A DNA stretch of 64,000 bases from Flavobacterium taihuense (GCF_019351435.1 NZ_JAHWYN010000003.1:367805-431804); one strand, 5' to 3'. Numbered from the stretch's first letter, positions 36,263-46,440 are shown. Made by a program: numbers and translations. The notes: generated by a model from the letters alone, not told the origin.

Positions 36263-36414
36263 TGATTATTTGGAACAGATAAGTTGTGGTTTGTAACTAA
36301 ATTATGTTTTGTTGTTTGTTCTATAAATTGGAGTGTTTTTTTATTTATACGTTTTTATCCTTTACCTTTGCTCGGTATATCAGTAAAATAATTGCCTAAT
36401 TATAACCTTTTCAA

Positions 36415-38370
36415 ATGAGAATTTTCTTTTCGTTATTTTGTTTAGCCTTCCCAATACTCCTGTTTTCTCAAGTTAATAGTGCTAAAGAAATTGATTATAA
36501 CAGCAAATACAATTCTTCGGATTCGATAAAGAAGAAAAAAGCGCCAGAGGCAACTATAGATCTGTATCAGTTTATTTCTTTGGAAAGGGATACTACATAT
36601 ATTGATACGACACAGTCGATTAGAAAGGAACACGGTTTTAATTATTTGCGAAAAGATAATTTTGGACTTTTAAGTTTTACCAATGAGGGACAAACATATA
36701 ATACACTGCAATACGGGATGAATGGTTTTTCGCCTTATCCTGGATTTGGTTTTACAGCAAAACAATTTAATTTTAGCAAAGCCGAAGAGATTAAATATGC
36801 CAATGTTGCAAGTCCTGTAACCGAGTTGTATTTTAAAACGACGATACAAAGGGGGCAATCGGCTGATTCCTATTTTGCGATAAATACATCTCCAAGACTT
36901 AATTTCTCTATCGCTTATAGAGCGTTGCGCTCTGAAGGTAGGTACATCAATCATGAAGCTAGAACAGGTAATTTTAGATTCACTACCAGTTATAACACCA
37001 AAGATGGACGTTATGTAGCCAATGCACATTATGTAGCTCAGAAAATTCAGAATGAGGAAAATGGAGGTATCAGTAATGTAATTGATTTTGAAAATGGTGA
37101 TCCTTCTTTTGATAATAGAGCCCGATTGGGGGTTTATTTTGAAGATGCTAAATCTGTATTAAAAGGCAAACGTTTTTTTGTTGACCAAACTTTTAGGATA
37201 AACCCGAAAAAAGGCGGGAATAATTTATATGTTACCGAGCAATTTAACTATGAAGATATTTACTTTGATTTTACCCAGCAAACAATACCTTCTATAGTTG
37301 GTGGAAAGCAAGTATTTCGATATGGGGAATCTTTTGTGACAGGTGGTTTAAATGATGAGACGAAATACAATAAAATGTACAATAAAGTGGGGTTGGTGTA
37401 TGAGAACACGACTTTGGGCGCTTTTACTTTTTTTGCAGATGATTTACGCTCTAATTATTACTACAACAATATTTTGTATTTGGATACAGAAACCGTTCCC
37501 AATTTGCTGAGCCAAACCATAAACACTGTGGGCGGGCAGTACAATTATCGTAAGGACAAATGGAAGGGAAAGTTTTCATATTCAAAATCACTAACGGATC
37601 AAAATTTATCAAACCTTGATGTATCGGCGGTCTACGATATTAATGATGAGAATCAAATCTCATTTCGATATCAAAACATGAATAAATTGCCAAATAATAA
37701 TTATAATTTGTATCAAAGTAGTTATACAAAATACAATTGGTCGAATGATTTTGTGAATGAAAAAATAAATGCTATCAGTGTCAATGCAGATACTAAATGG
37801 GTATCTCTATCTTTACTGTTGAATTCTATAAACGATCATTTGTATTTTGCTGATGTTACAACAGATGATGAAAGAATAGAAAGCATGCAAATTGTGGCAC
37901 CAGCTCAATATGGTAAGGCAATTAATTATGCATCGCTTAAGGTTGGTAAAGAGTTTGTGTTTGGCAAATGGGCATTAGATAATACTTTGTTGTTCCAAAA
38001 AGTGGATCAATCGGAGGCTATTTTGAACGTTCCGGAATTTGTAACTAGAAACACGTTTTATTTCTCGGATTATATGTTTGATAAAAAATTATTTTTCCAA
38101 ACAGGGGTGGAGTTGAATTATTTCACAAGTTATAAAAGTGATAATTACAATCCTTTGATTGGAGAGTTTTTTACCCAAAATCAAACTACGATTGGAAATT
38201 ATCCGCTTCTTGATTTTTTTATAAATGCCAGAATTCAACGTACTCGAGTTTATTTAAAAGCGGAACATTTCAATTCATTGTTTTCAAAAAACAATTACTT
38301 TTCAGCACCCGATTATCCGTATCGTGATTTCTTAATTCGTTTCGGATTAGTTTGGAATTTCTTCAATTAA
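36415..38370 (+). CDS. Putative porin, Bacteroidota outer-membrane barrel
   Basis: A 651-residue protein with a signal peptide (residues 1-19, LLFSQ) and a long series of amphipathic strands ending FLIRFGLVWNFFN, with a terminal aromatic residue. The N-terminal segment after the signal (SLERDTTYIDTTQSIRKEHGFNYLRKDNFGLLSFTNEGQ) is typical of the Bacteroidota 'putative porin' family (Porin_10). Outer-membrane transport is likely; the substrate is unknown. Confidence 0.85.
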   Translation: MRIFFSLFCLAFPILLFSQVNSAKEIDYNSKYNSSDSIKKKKAPEATIDLYQFISLERDTTYIDTTQSIRKEHGFNYLRKDNFGLLSFTNEGQTYNTLQYGMNGFSPYPGFGFTAKQFNFSKAEEIKYANVASPVTELYFKTTIQRGQSADSYFAINTSPRLNFSIAYRALRSEGRYINHEARTGNFRFTTSYNTKDGRYVANAHYVAQKIQNEENGGISNVIDFENGDPSFDNRARLGVYFEDAKSVLKGKRFFVDQTFRINPKKGGNNLYVTEQFNYEDIYFDFTQQTIPSIVGGKQVFRYGESFVTGGLNDETKYNKMYNKVGLVYENTTLGAFTFFADDLRSNYYYNNILYLDTETVPNLLSQTINTVGGQYNYRKDKWKGKFSYSKSLTDQNLSNLDVSAVYDINDENQISFRYQNMNKLPNNNYNLYQSSYTKYNWSNDFVNEKINAISVNADTKWVSLSLLLNSINDHLYFADVTTDDERIESMQIVAPAQYGKAINYASLKVGKEFVFGKWALDNTLLFQKVDQSEAILNVPEFVTRNTFYFSDYMFDKKLFFQTGVELNYFTSYKSDNYNPLIGEFFTQNQTTIGNYPLLDFFINARIQRTRVYLKAEHFNSLFSKNNYFSAPDYPYRDFLIRFGLVWNFFN

Positions 38371-38475
38371 TTTAGAACTTGGTCCTTTAAAATTTAAGAA
38401 TGACTAATTTTACTTTTGCATACAAATGATGCATGCGAAGAGTAATTTGGAAAATAATCCCAAAAAAAAGACAAA

Positions 38476-39837
38476 ATGGAATACTCTGAAAATATATTAG
38501 GCACTATTGGGAATACCCCATTAGTAAAGCTCAATAAAATAACGGCAGAAGTGGATGCTTTGGTTTTGGCCAAAGTAGAGACTTTCAATCCAGGTAATTC
38601 GGTGAAAGACCGTATGGCTGTAAAAATGATAGAAGATGCCGAAGCCGATGGGCGCTTGCAACCAGGTGGAACCATAATTGAAGGCACTTCAGGGAATACA
38701 GGAATGGGATTGGCACTGGTTGCCATTATCAAAGGATACAAACTAATTTGTGTAATATCCGATAAGCAATCTAAAGAGAAAATGGATATTCTTCGTGCAG
38801 TAGGTGCCAAAGTAGTGGTTTGTCCTACCGATGTGGAGCCAACAGATCCTCGTTCGTATTATTCGGTTTCCAAAAGATTGGCCGAAGAAACACCAAACTC
38901 GTGGTATGTAAATCAATACGATAATTTATCAAATTCGTTAGCACATTATGAGCAAACAGGACCTGAAATTTGGAAACAAACTGAAGGGAAAATAACTCAT
39001 TTTGTGGTTGGAGTAGGAACAGGAGGGACAATTTCGGGAGTTGGTAAATTCTTGAAAGAGAAAAACCCAAACATCAAAATCTGGGGAATTGATACTTATG
39101 GTTCTGTCTTTAAAAAATACCATGAAACGGGTATTTTTGACGAAAATGAAATCTATTCCTATATTACCGAAGGAATTGGCGAAGATATATTACCAAAGAA
39201 TGTAGACTTCTCACTTATTGATGGATTTACCAAAGTAACTGATAAAGACGCTGCTGTTTATACTAGAAAAATAGCCCTTGAAGAAGGAATATTTGTCGGT
39301 AATTCAGCTGGTGCTGCCATTAAAGGGTTGTTGCAACTCAAAGAGCATTTCAAACCAGAAGATGTAGTTGTCGTTTTGTTTCATGATTCGGGAAGTCGTT
39401 ATGTGGGCAAAATGTTCAATGATGACTGGATGCGAGAAAGAGGATTCTTGGAAGATGATGTGACCAAAGCTGAAGATGTGATCAAAGATCATATCGATAA
39501 GCCATTAGTTATTGTTCGTACCGAAGAATTGGTTTCACACGCTATCGAAAGAATGCGTAAATATAAAATTTCACAAATTCCAGTTATAGATGTGAATGGT
39601 TTTGTAGGTTCTGTTGATGAAAGTGATTTGTTTCAAAGCTATGTGGCCGATAAAAATGTAGCTGACAAACCGATCAAAGAAGTAATGGGGAAACCTTTTC
39701 CGATTGTAAAATTAGGTACTTCAATAGATGAACTTTATAAATTGTTTACCAAAGAGAATGCGGCTGTATTGGTCGATTTAGGAAATGGAAACCACCATAT
39801 CATTACCAAATATGATATCATTGGGTCTATGAAATAG
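38476..39837 (+). CDS. PLP-dependent cystathionine beta-synthase/cysteine synthase with CBS pair
   Basis: A 453-residue protein. Residues 1-325 are a fold-type II PLP enzyme: K44 in NSVKDRMA binds PLP, TSGNTGMG binds the substrate carboxylate, and GTGGTISG binds the phosphate. Residues 340-453 are two CBS domains. This is the cystathionine beta-synthase layout without the heme domain. It makes cystathionine or cysteine from serine-type substrates; which one cannot be told from sequence. A TACTTTTG -7 box lies at 38411-38418. Confidence 0.9.
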   Translation: MEYSENILGTIGNTPLVKLNKITAEVDALVLAKVETFNPGNSVKDRMAVKMIEDAEADGRLQPGGTIIEGTSGNTGMGLALVAIIKGYKLICVISDKQSKEKMDILRAVGAKVVVCPTDVEPTDPRSYYSVSKRLAEETPNSWYVNQYDNLSNSLAHYEQTGPEIWKQTEGKITHFVVGVGTGGTISGVGKFLKEKNPNIKIWGIDTYGSVFKKYHETGIFDENEIYSYITEGIGEDILPKNVDFSLIDGFTKVTDKDAAVYTRKIALEEGIFVGNSAGAAIKGLLQLKEHFKPEDVVVVLFHDSGSRYVGKMFNDDWMRERGFLEDDVTKAEDVIKDHIDKPLVIVRTEELVSHAIERMRKYKISQIPVIDVNGFVGSVDESDLFQSYVADKNVADKPIKEVMGKPFPIVKLGTSIDELYKLFTKENAAVLVDLGNGNHHIITKYDIIGSMK

Positions 39838-39916
39838 AATTATTTGATTGGGGTTTTGTGATTTTCATAAAAACCCAATTGTTTTTATAATCAGGAATTT
39901 AAAATCATTAATCAAA

Positions 39917-40399
39917 TTGAACTTTACCGCAATAGATTTTGAAACTGCAACGGCATATCATCCCTGTTCCGTTGGAATTGTTACCGTTGAAAATGGTGTT
40001 ATTGTAGATGAGTTTGTGACTTTAATCAAACCGCCAAATAATGAATACAATCCCTTCACAATACGTGTACATGGAATTTATCCTAGAGACACCGCAAATG
40101 CCAAAACGTTTATAGAAGTATTTCCTGAAATTCAAAAAAGATTGCAAAACAGAGTAGTTGTAGCACATAATGAAAGCTTTGATCGTAATGTTTTGTCTAA
40201 ATCAATGTCGCTTTATGGTTTGGACTACGAGGATTTGAATATTGGTTCTCGTTGGGAATGCACCGTGAAAATATATAAATCGAAAGGGTTAAAGCCGACA
40301 ACTTTAAGTGATTGTTGTAGAGCCATGAAAATTCAACTGAATCATCACGAAGCCTTGTCAGATGCGAGAGCTTGTGCTAAATTGTATTTATTGAAATAA
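39917..40399 (+). CDS. DEDD-family 3'-5' exonuclease (DnaQ-like)
   Basis: A 160-residue nuclease. Motif I is FTAIDFETATAY (Asp and Glu at residues 6 and 8), motif II is VVAHNESFDRNVL, and motif III has HEALSDARACAKLY, the HxAxxD form (DEDDh). No ATG fits; I chose TTG 39917, which places motif I at the usual distance from the N-terminus. A longer frame from TTG 39848 is possible. Roles in proofreading or RNA/DNA repair are plausible. Confidence 0.8.
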   Translation: MNFTAIDFETATAYHPCSVGIVTVENGVIVDEFVTLIKPPNNEYNPFTIRVHGIYPRDTANAKTFIEVFPEIQKRLQNRVVVAHNESFDRNVLSKSMSLYGLDYEDLNIGSRWECTVKIYKSKGLKPTTLSDCCRAMKIQLNHHEALSDARACAKLYLLK

Positions 40400-40571
40400 T
40401 TTCAATCTATAACAAGATATAATTAGTTTTAGCATAAGTTCGATTTTTGATATTGTAGAATTATCTGCCTTTTTTAATTTTGTAAGTTAAGTTGTTTGTT
40501 TTTTTTAGTACTTTAGTCTTTTAGGATGAGTCTATTATCTCTCATCTTTTCATCTAATATCTAAAAAAGAC

Positions 40572-41843
40572 ATGAAAGAAGATTTTCTCCATTACCTTTG
40601 GAAGTTTAAAAAGTTCGATACATTAAATTTAAAAACGTGTAACAAAGAGGAAGTCACAATCAGTAATGTGGGACAGTATTTAGAATTGGCGGGTCCGGAT
40701 TTTTTCAATGCACAAATTACTATTGGAAATCAAAAGTGGGCTGGTAATGTAGAAATTCATGTTAAATCATCCGATTGGTATATACACCATCATGAGAAAG
40801 ATGCGGGTTATGAAAATGTGATTCTGCATGTGGTTTGGGAACACGACTCCGAAATCTACAGAAGTAATAATACCGAGATTCCTGTTCTCGAGCTCAAAAA
40901 TTATGTTAGTACTGCAACGGTTAACAATTATCAAAAGTTGCTGACTCCCAAATCTTGGATTTTTTGCGAAAAGCAAATAAAGGAAATTCCTCAATTTACA
41001 TTAATCAATTGGCAGGAGCGTTTGTTTTTTGAACGTTTGGAAAGGAAAGCAAAACCTATTTTGGAGTTGTTAGAATCAACTAATAATGATTGGGAAGCAG
41101 TTTTGTTTTGTCTTTTGGCTAAGAATTTTGGTTTGAATACCAACGGGGAAATATTTCTTAAAATAGCCCAATCTATTCCGTTTTCTGTGATTCGTAAAGA
41201 ATGTTTTGAAGTAGAGAATCTCGAAGCATTACTTTTTGGTTCTGCTGGATTATTGGATGCAGAGAAAGAGGATGAATATTTCAAAGATTTAAAATTTAGA
41301 TACTTTTATTTGCTTCATAAATACCAAATTAGGAAAATCTTTGTCGAACCTGTTCAGTTTTTTAAACACCGTCCTGATAATTTTCCCACGATTCGACTTT
41401 CCCAATTAGCCAATTTATACCACAAACAACAAAATCTATTTTCGAAGATAAGTGACTTGAATTCTGTTAAGGTTATTTATGAAATCTTTGATGTTTCTGT
41501 TGCTCCATATTGGAAAACTCATTATCAATTTGATAAAGAAAGTCCTAAGAAAAAGAAATCTTTGAGCAAATCTTTCATGGATTTGATTGTTTTGAATACG
41601 ATTATTCCACTTCAATTTGCCTATGCTAAAAGTCAAGGAAAGGAAGTTTCGGAGGATTTGGTAGCTATTTTAAACGAGGTTGATCCTGAAAGGAATTCTA
41701 TTGTAGATAAATTTAGTTCATTTGGATTAAAAGCTAAAAATGCATTTGAAACTCAATCATTATTGCAGCTCAAAAATGAGTACTGTAATAGGAATAAATG
41801 TTTGCATTGTGCGATTGGAATGGAATTACTGAAGAACAATTAA
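40572..41843 (+). CDS. DUF2851 family protein
   Basis: A 423-residue cytoplasmic protein. The opening MKEDFLHYLWKFKKFDTLNLKT and the segment GPDFFNAQITIGNQKWAGNVEIHVKSSDWYIHHHEKDAGYENVILHVVWEHD are characteristic of DUF2851, common in Bacteroidota. Function unknown; the conserved His/Asp/Glu residues in that segment suggest a nuclease-like site, which is speculation. The C-terminus has CNRNKCLHC, a possible metal knuckle. Confidence 0.88.
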   Translation: MKEDFLHYLWKFKKFDTLNLKTCNKEEVTISNVGQYLELAGPDFFNAQITIGNQKWAGNVEIHVKSSDWYIHHHEKDAGYENVILHVVWEHDSEIYRSNNTEIPVLELKNYVSTATVNNYQKLLTPKSWIFCEKQIKEIPQFTLINWQERLFFERLERKAKPILELLESTNNDWEAVLFCLLAKNFGLNTNGEIFLKIAQSIPFSVIRKECFEVENLEALLFGSAGLLDAEKEDEYFKDLKFRYFYLLHKYQIRKIFVEPVQFFKHRPDNFPTIRLSQLANLYHKQQNLFSKISDLNSVKVIYEIFDVSVAPYWKTHYQFDKESPKKKKSLSKSFMDLIVLNTIIPLQFAYAKSQGKEVSEDLVAILNEVDPERNSIVDKFSSFGLKAKNAFETQSLLQLKNEYCNRNKCLHCAIGMELLKNN

Positions 41844-41897
41844 GGACCAAGAAATAATCGTAAAGGGTATTTATTGAAGAACTTTTTTGTCTAATAA

Positions 41898-41927
41898 TTG
41901 ATGATATCAAAAGTTTCTGTAATTTTG
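41898..41927 (+). promoter_or_regulatory. Promoter of the PspC-domain gene
   Basis: TTG at 41898-41900, 19 bp, TAATTTTG at 41920-41927: a good Bacteroidota housekeeping promoter. Confidence 0.65.
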
Positions 41928-41950
41928 CTCATAACTCATAACTGAAATAA

Positions 41951-42178
41951 ATGCGAGCAGTAATACATTTGAAATTCTTTTTAGAAAAATATGGTTTTCA
42001 TGTGTCTTCTCGCTTGGCCGATAAATTGGGTATGCGTGTGACAAGTGTCAGACTGTTTTTTATCTACATTTCGTTTGTAACTGCGGGGTTAGGATTTGGT
42101 GTTTATCTTACATTGGCTTTCTGGATTCGGCTCAAGGATTTAGTAAGAGCCAAGCGGACTTCCGTTTTTGATTTGTAG
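41951..42178 (+). CDS. PspC-domain small membrane protein
   Basis: A 75-residue protein with the PspC layout: a basic helix (SSRLADKLGMRVTSVRLFFIYISF) leading into a membrane segment of about 25 residues (TAGLGFGVYLTLAFWI) and a short charged tail. PspC proteins take part in envelope stress responses; no other psp genes are near. It is single and followed by a bidirectional terminator. Confidence 0.8.
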   Translation: MRAVIHLKFFLEKYGFHVSSRLADKLGMRVTSVRLFFIYISFVTAGLGFGVYLTLAFWIRLKDLVRAKRTSVFDL

Positions 42179-42194
42179 AATAAATATAAATTAT

Positions 42195-42244
42195 AAAAAA
42201 AAGGGAATTTTAAAGTGGTTAAGCTTTAAAATCCCTTTTTTTTT
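42195..42244. terminator. Bidirectional terminator
   Basis: AAGGGAATTTTAAAG and CTTTAAAATCCCTT with A's before and T's after, between converging genes. Confidence 0.85.
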
Positions 42245-42258
42245 ATGTTGAATTGAAA

Positions 42259-43737
42259 TTATTCTTTTGGTTTGTTCAATACACTGTTTTTCTTGCCATA
42301 TGCAAAATAGAAAACAATACCTAAAGCCATCCAGACAAAAAGTCTCAACCAGTTTGTCCAACCTAGGCCATACATCATAGCGCAACATACAAATACACCT
42401 AAAAGAGGTACGAAAGGAACTAGAGGAGTTTTAAATTCTCGAACCATATTTGGCTCCTTTTTTCTTAAGATAATTACAGAAATACATACAAGAACAAAAG
42501 CGAATAAAGTACCAATACTGGTCATGTCTCCTACAATATCACCTGGAATAAAAGCAGCAAAAGCTCCAACTATTACCAAGATAGCAAGATTTGCTTTGTA
42601 TGGAGTTTTGTATTTTGAATGTAAATCACTAAATGCTTTTGGTAGTAAACCATCTTTACCCATAGAATAAAAAACTCTTGATTGTCCTAATAACATTACT
42701 AAAATAACAGATGAAAATCCTGCTAAAATGGCAATAGTGACAAACTGTGCAAGCCAGTTGTAGCTCTCTCCCATAGCATGTATAATTGCATTGGCAACAG
42801 ATGCTTCTTTTCCACTTGTTCTGAAGAATTCTACTGGTTCCAGACCTGTTAATACATGTCCAAAAAGAATATATAAAACGGTACATACTGCTAAAGATCC
42901 TAGAATACCAATTGGCATATTCTTTTTAGGATTGATAGTTTCTTGTGCGGCAGTACTCACAGCATCAAATCCGATGAATGCAAAAAAAACAGTACCTGCA
43001 GCACCTAATATTCCCATTATTCCTCCATAAGCATGTCCTACTCCGTGTTCATCAACAAAAACATCTGTTGGGGGAATGTAAGGTGTATGATTTGATGGAT
43101 TAATGAAATGCCACCCCAATACAATAATTAGTATTACGATTAAAACTTTAACAACAACAATGATAGAATTTACCACTGCTGACTCATGTATTCCTTTTAT
43201 CAATAATAAACTGATAACGGCTACAATAAACAGAGCAGGTAAATTGATCATTCCATGTTCGCCAGTTGCTGATGTTTGAAATGGTGAGTGACATAGTGCA
43301 AATGGTATAGGATCTATGTGTAGCACATTTGTGAGTAAGTTGTTTAAATATTCACTCCAGGCAATACCTACTGTTGCGGCACCTACTGCATATTCAAGAA
43401 TTAAATCCCAACCAATAATCCAAGCTAAAAATTCACCCATAGTAGCATAAGTGTAAGTATAGGCGCTTCCGGAAATAGGAATAGAAGAAGAAAGCTCAGC
43501 ATAACACAATCCCGCTAATGCACAACCAACAGCGGCAACAATAAATGCGATTGTTACAGATGGTCCAGCACTTTGGGCGGCAGCGGTTGCTGTTCTAACG
43601 AATAATCCAGCACCGATAATTGCACCGATTCCTAATGCGATTAAAGACCAGGCAGTTAGCGTTCTTTTTAATCCTTTTTCAGAGTCCGCAGCCTCCGCTA
43701 ATAGTAGAGCTAATGGTTTTCTTTTCCAAATAGACAT
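42259..43737 (-). CDS. Amino acid permease, APC superfamily (cationic amino acid transporter type)
   Basis: A 492-residue protein with about 12-14 helices. Residues 34-48 (ALGIGAIIGAGLFVR) are the glycine-rich helix 1 of APC transporters, and AFIGFDAVSTAAQETINPKKNMP near 262 is the conserved loop of the CAT group. A short cytoplasmic N-terminus (KRTLTAWSLI) is also typical. It probably imports an amino acid by proton coupling; the substrate is unknown. Confidence 0.9.
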   Translation of the reverse strand: MSIWKRKPLALLLAEAADSEKGLKRTLTAWSLIALGIGAIIGAGLFVRTATAAAQSAGPSVTIAFIVAAVGCALAGLCYAELSSSIPISGSAYTYTYATMGEFLAWIIGWDLILEYAVGAATVGIAWSEYLNNLLTNVLHIDPIPFALCHSPFQTSATGEHGMINLPALFIVAVISLLLIKGIHESAVVNSIIVVVKVLIVILIIVLGWHFINPSNHTPYIPPTDVFVDEHGVGHAYGGIMGILGAAGTVFFAFIGFDAVSTAAQETINPKKNMPIGILGSLAVCTVLYILFGHVLTGLEPVEFFRTSGKEASVANAIIHAMGESYNWLAQFVTIAILAGFSSVILVMLLGQSRVFYSMGKDGLLPKAFSDLHSKYKTPYKANLAILVIVGAFAAFIPGDIVGDMTSIGTLFAFVLVCISVIILRKKEPNMVREFKTPLVPFVPLLGVFVCCAMMYGLGWTNWLRLFVWMALGIVFYFAYGKKNSVLNKPKE

Positions 43738-43991
43738 GGTTTTTATGGTTTAAATGTTATTAAGCGCCAAATGTATTGTTTTTTATAAAAAATAAAAATT
43801 ATAATTTCACTTAACTAACAATTTAATGTTGAATTCTGTTTTTTTATCTAGCAAAAAAATAGTAAGAGAAGGTTTTGATTTATTTGGATAACGAAATGAT
43901 TTAATATTTTTCTTATAAAAGGATTTGTTTGTAAATAATTTTTATATTTTTAGATTTCAAATGTTTTACTCAAAAGCATGCAATTTTGCCT

Positions 43992-44876
43992 ATGACTTTC
44001 AATACGATCAAAGATTATTTTAAATTTTCACGTGAGCAGCGAGCAGGAATTGTTGTCTTGTTTGGGATTATAATTGTTCTTCAATTGATTTATTTTTTTG
44101 TTGATTTTAATGAAACTGAAAAAGAATATCCTGAGAAGCAAAAATGGCTGACATTTCAATCGGAAATAGATGCTGAAAAATTGCAGCGTCAAAATTATAA
44201 ACCTAAAATCTTCCCTTTCAATCCCAATTTTATTTCGGATTATAAAGGATACAAACTCGGGATGTCTATTCAGGAAATTGATCGACTTCTCGCTTTTAGA
44301 AAAGAGAATAAGTTTGTTAATTCTGCCAAAGAGTTTCAAGACGTAACAAAAGTATCAGATTCATTATTGAATGTAATTTCTCCATTTTTTAAATTCCCTG
44401 ATTGGGTGAATAATAAAAAAAAGTTCAAGGAGTATAAATATGATCAGAATTCGGCTTTCGCAAAAAAAGAGAAAATAGCTTTAATCGATATTAATCAAGC
44501 CACGAAAGAAGATTTAATTAAAATAAATGGAATAGGAGAAGCGATTTCACTTAGGATTTTAACTCAAAAAGAAAAATTAGGAGGATTTGTCTCTATGGAG
44601 CAGCTTAAAGATGTTTGGGGTTTGTCTCCAGAAGTAATTCTGAATTTAAATACTCATTTTAAGATAGCAAAACTTCCAAATTTGAATAAAATTGATGTCA
44701 ATAATGCGTCTATAAAGGAGCTTTCTCAGTTTTTTTATTTCAAATACGACCTAGCAAGACAAATTGTAAAATATAGAAGTATGAATGGCGATTTTAAAAA
44801 TATTGAGGATTTGATAAAAATTAACAGCTTTCCTGTTGAAAAAGCAAATTTTATTGCCTTATATTTGGACTTTTAA
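43992..44876 (+). CDS. Helix-hairpin-helix (ComEA-like) membrane-anchored protein
   Basis: A 294-residue protein with one membrane helix near the N-terminus (residues 19-37) and repeated helix-hairpin-helix motifs: FIS-KGYKLGMSIQEIDRLLAFRK near 80, IDINQATKEDLIKINGIGEAISLRILTQKEKLG near 165, and IDVNNASIKELSQFF near 234. Such motifs bind DNA without sequence preference. A role in DNA uptake or envelope-associated DNA binding is possible but not shown. I chose ATG 43992 over TTG 43986. Confidence 0.8.
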   Translation: MTFNTIKDYFKFSREQRAGIVVLFGIIIVLQLIYFFVDFNETEKEYPEKQKWLTFQSEIDAEKLQRQNYKPKIFPFNPNFISDYKGYKLGMSIQEIDRLLAFRKENKFVNSAKEFQDVTKVSDSLLNVISPFFKFPDWVNNKKKFKEYKYDQNSAFAKKEKIALIDINQATKEDLIKINGIGEAISLRILTQKEKLGGFVSMEQLKDVWGLSPEVILNLNTHFKIAKLPNLNKIDVNNASIKELSQFFYFKYDLARQIVKYRSMNGDFKNIEDLIKINSFPVEKANFIALYLDF

Positions 44877-44890
44877 TATAAAAGACATTT

Positions 44891-46033
44891 ATGATGAATT
44901 TTGATTACAACGAAACACAATCTTTGATAGCGCAATCTATAAGGGATTTTGCCGAAAAAAATATAAGACCTTTTATAATGGAGTGGGATGAAGCTCAAAC
45001 TTTTCCAATTCCACTTTTCAAAAAACTAGGTGAAATGGGATTCATGGGAGTTCTGGTTCCAACTGAATTAGGAGGCTCAGGATTGGGTTATCACGAATAC
45101 ATTACAGTAGTTGAAGAGATTTCAAAAGTCGATCCTTCTATAGGATTGTCTGTTGCGGCACACAATTCACTATGTACCAATCATATTCTTACTTTTGGAA
45201 ACGAAGAGCAAAAGAAAAAATGGATTCCGAAACTAGCAACCGCCGAACATATTGGTGCTTGGGGCTTGACGGAACACAATACAGGATCCGATGCAGGCGG
45301 AATGAATACAACTGCGGTACGTGACGGTGATTTTTGGGTAGTGAATGGAGCCAAAAACTTTATTACTCACGCCATTTCAGGTGATGTTGCGGTGGTAATT
45401 GTACGTACAGGTGAAAAAGGTGATTCAAAAGGAATGACGGCTTTTGTTTTCGAAAAAGGGATGCCTGGATTTACATCAGGAAAAAAAGAAAATAAATTAG
45501 GAATGCGAGCAAGCGAAACGGCCGAATTGATTTTCGACAATTGCCGTATTCCAGATGCCAATAGATTAGGCGAAGTTGGGCAAGGATTTATTCAAGCCAT
45601 GAAAATTCTTGATGGCGGAAGAATTTCCATCGGAGCATTGTCATTAGGTATTGCAAAAGGTGCCTATGAAGCTGCCTTGAAATATTCGCAGGAAAGACAT
45701 CAGTTTGGACAGCCTATTTGTGAGTTTCAGGGAATCTCTTTTAAATTAGCCGATATGGCTACGGAAATCGAAGCATCCGAATTGTTATTGCACAAAGCGG
45801 CTTTCCTTAAAGAAAAACACAGACCCGTAACTACATTGGGAGCAATGGCTAAAATGTACTCATCAGAGGTTTGTGTCAAAGTAGCCAATGATGCGGTTCA
45901 AATACATGGAGGTTATGGGTACACCAAAGATTATCCAGTAGAAAAATTCTATAGAGATTCAAAATTATGTACCATTGGGGAAGGAACTACCGAAATTCAA
46001 AAACTTGTAATTTCCAGAAATTTGTTGAAATAG
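44891..46033 (+). CDS. Acyl-CoA dehydrogenase
   Basis: A 380-residue flavoprotein of the acyl-CoA dehydrogenase family. It shows [16 protein letters not shown] (FAD contacts), [10 protein letters not shown], the C-terminal helix domain with [42 protein letters not shown] and [16 protein letters not shown]. It oxidises an acyl-CoA at the alpha-beta bond; chain preference is not evident. It begins 14 bp after the helix-hairpin-helix gene. Confidence 0.93.
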   Translation: MMNFDYNETQSLIAQSIRDFAEKNIRPFIMEWDEAQTFPIPLFKKLGEMGFMGVLVPTELGGSGLGYHEYITVVEEISKVDPSIGLSVAAHNSLCTNHILTFGNEEQKKKWIPKLATAEHIGAWGLTEHNTGSDAGGMNTTAVRDGDFWVVNGAKNFITHAISGDVAVVIVRTGEKGDSKGMTAFVFEKGMPGFTSGKKENKLGMRASETAELIFDNCRIPDANRLGEVGQGFIQAMKILDGGRISIGALSLGIAKGAYEAALKYSQERHQFGQPICEFQGISFKLADMATEIEASELLLHKAAFLKEKHRPVTTLGAMAKMYSSEVCVKVANDAVQIHGGYGYTKDYPVEKFYRDSKLCTIGEGTTEIQKLVISRNLLK

Positions 46034-46107
46034 ATTTTTGGTCGTCATAGTATAGGTTTCTATCTTGGTTGAAGGTGTAAATTATTTCAAAAAAAAATAA
46101 AAATAAA

Positions 46108-46139
46108 TTGCTTCAAATACAAAATAATGTTTACTTTTG
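46108..46139 (+). promoter_or_regulatory. Promoter of rpsU
   Basis: TTG at 46108-46110, 21 bp, TACTTTTG at 46132-46139. It gives a short leader that contains the rpsU Shine-Dalgarno. Confidence 0.65.
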
Positions 46140-46150
46140 CGCACTTAACG

Positions 46151-46162
46151 AAAGGGGGTGAT
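46151..46162 (+). promoter_or_regulatory. Strong Shine-Dalgarno of rpsU
   Basis: AAAGGGGGTGAT lies 6 bases before the rpsU ATG and differs by one base from a full anti-Shine-Dalgarno complement. Bacteroidota genes rarely have such a site. It also fixes the start at 46169 and not at the upstream in-frame ATG 46127, which lies across the promoter. Confidence 0.8.
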
Positions 46163-46168
46163 AAAATT

Positions 46169-46366
46169 ATGTTAATTATACCAATTAAAGACGGAGAAAA
46201 TATCGATAGAGCACTTAAGCGCTACAAAAGAAAATTCGATAAAACTGGAACTGTAAGACAATTAAGAGCACGTACTGCTTTTATAAAGCCATCAGTTATC
46301 AATAGAATGAAATTCCAAAAAGCAGCTTATATTCAAAATATGAGAGATAGTATCGAGAACATCTAA
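46169..46366 (+). CDS. rpsU: 30S ribosomal protein bS21
   Basis: A 65-residue basic protein of the small ribosomal subunit platform, next to the 3' end of 16S rRNA. MLIIPIKDGENIDRALKRYKRKFDKTGTVRQLRAR is the bS21 signature. In Flavobacterium johnsoniae, published work implicates bS21 in hiding the anti-Shine-Dalgarno, so its own strong Shine-Dalgarno can give feedback control. A terminator follows. Confidence 0.95.
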   Translation: MLIIPIKDGENIDRALKRYKRKFDKTGTVRQLRARTAFIKPSVINRMKFQKAAYIQNMRDSIENI

Positions 46367-46393
46367 TACATCACTGCATTTTAAAATAAATTA

Positions 46394-46440
46394 CCGTTAG
46401 TAATTAAAGTTTCTTAACTTTGATGCTAACGGTTTTTTTT
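46394..46440 (+). terminator. Terminator of rpsU
   Basis: CCGTTAG (46394-46400) pairs with CTAACGG (46426-46432), with an inner AAAGTT/AACTTT stem, then eight T's. The recombinase ATG follows directly, so that gene needs readthrough or its own start within the hairpin. Confidence 0.75.

Noticed and set aside
41898..41910. TTGATGATATCAA as an FNR site before the PspC gene
   Set aside because: The half-sites are 3 bp apart, not 4, and it coincides with the -33 element of an ordinary promoter.
46127..46168. Longer rpsU frame from ATG 46127
   Set aside because: That start overlaps the promoter -7 box; the strong Shine-Dalgarno points to ATG 46169.
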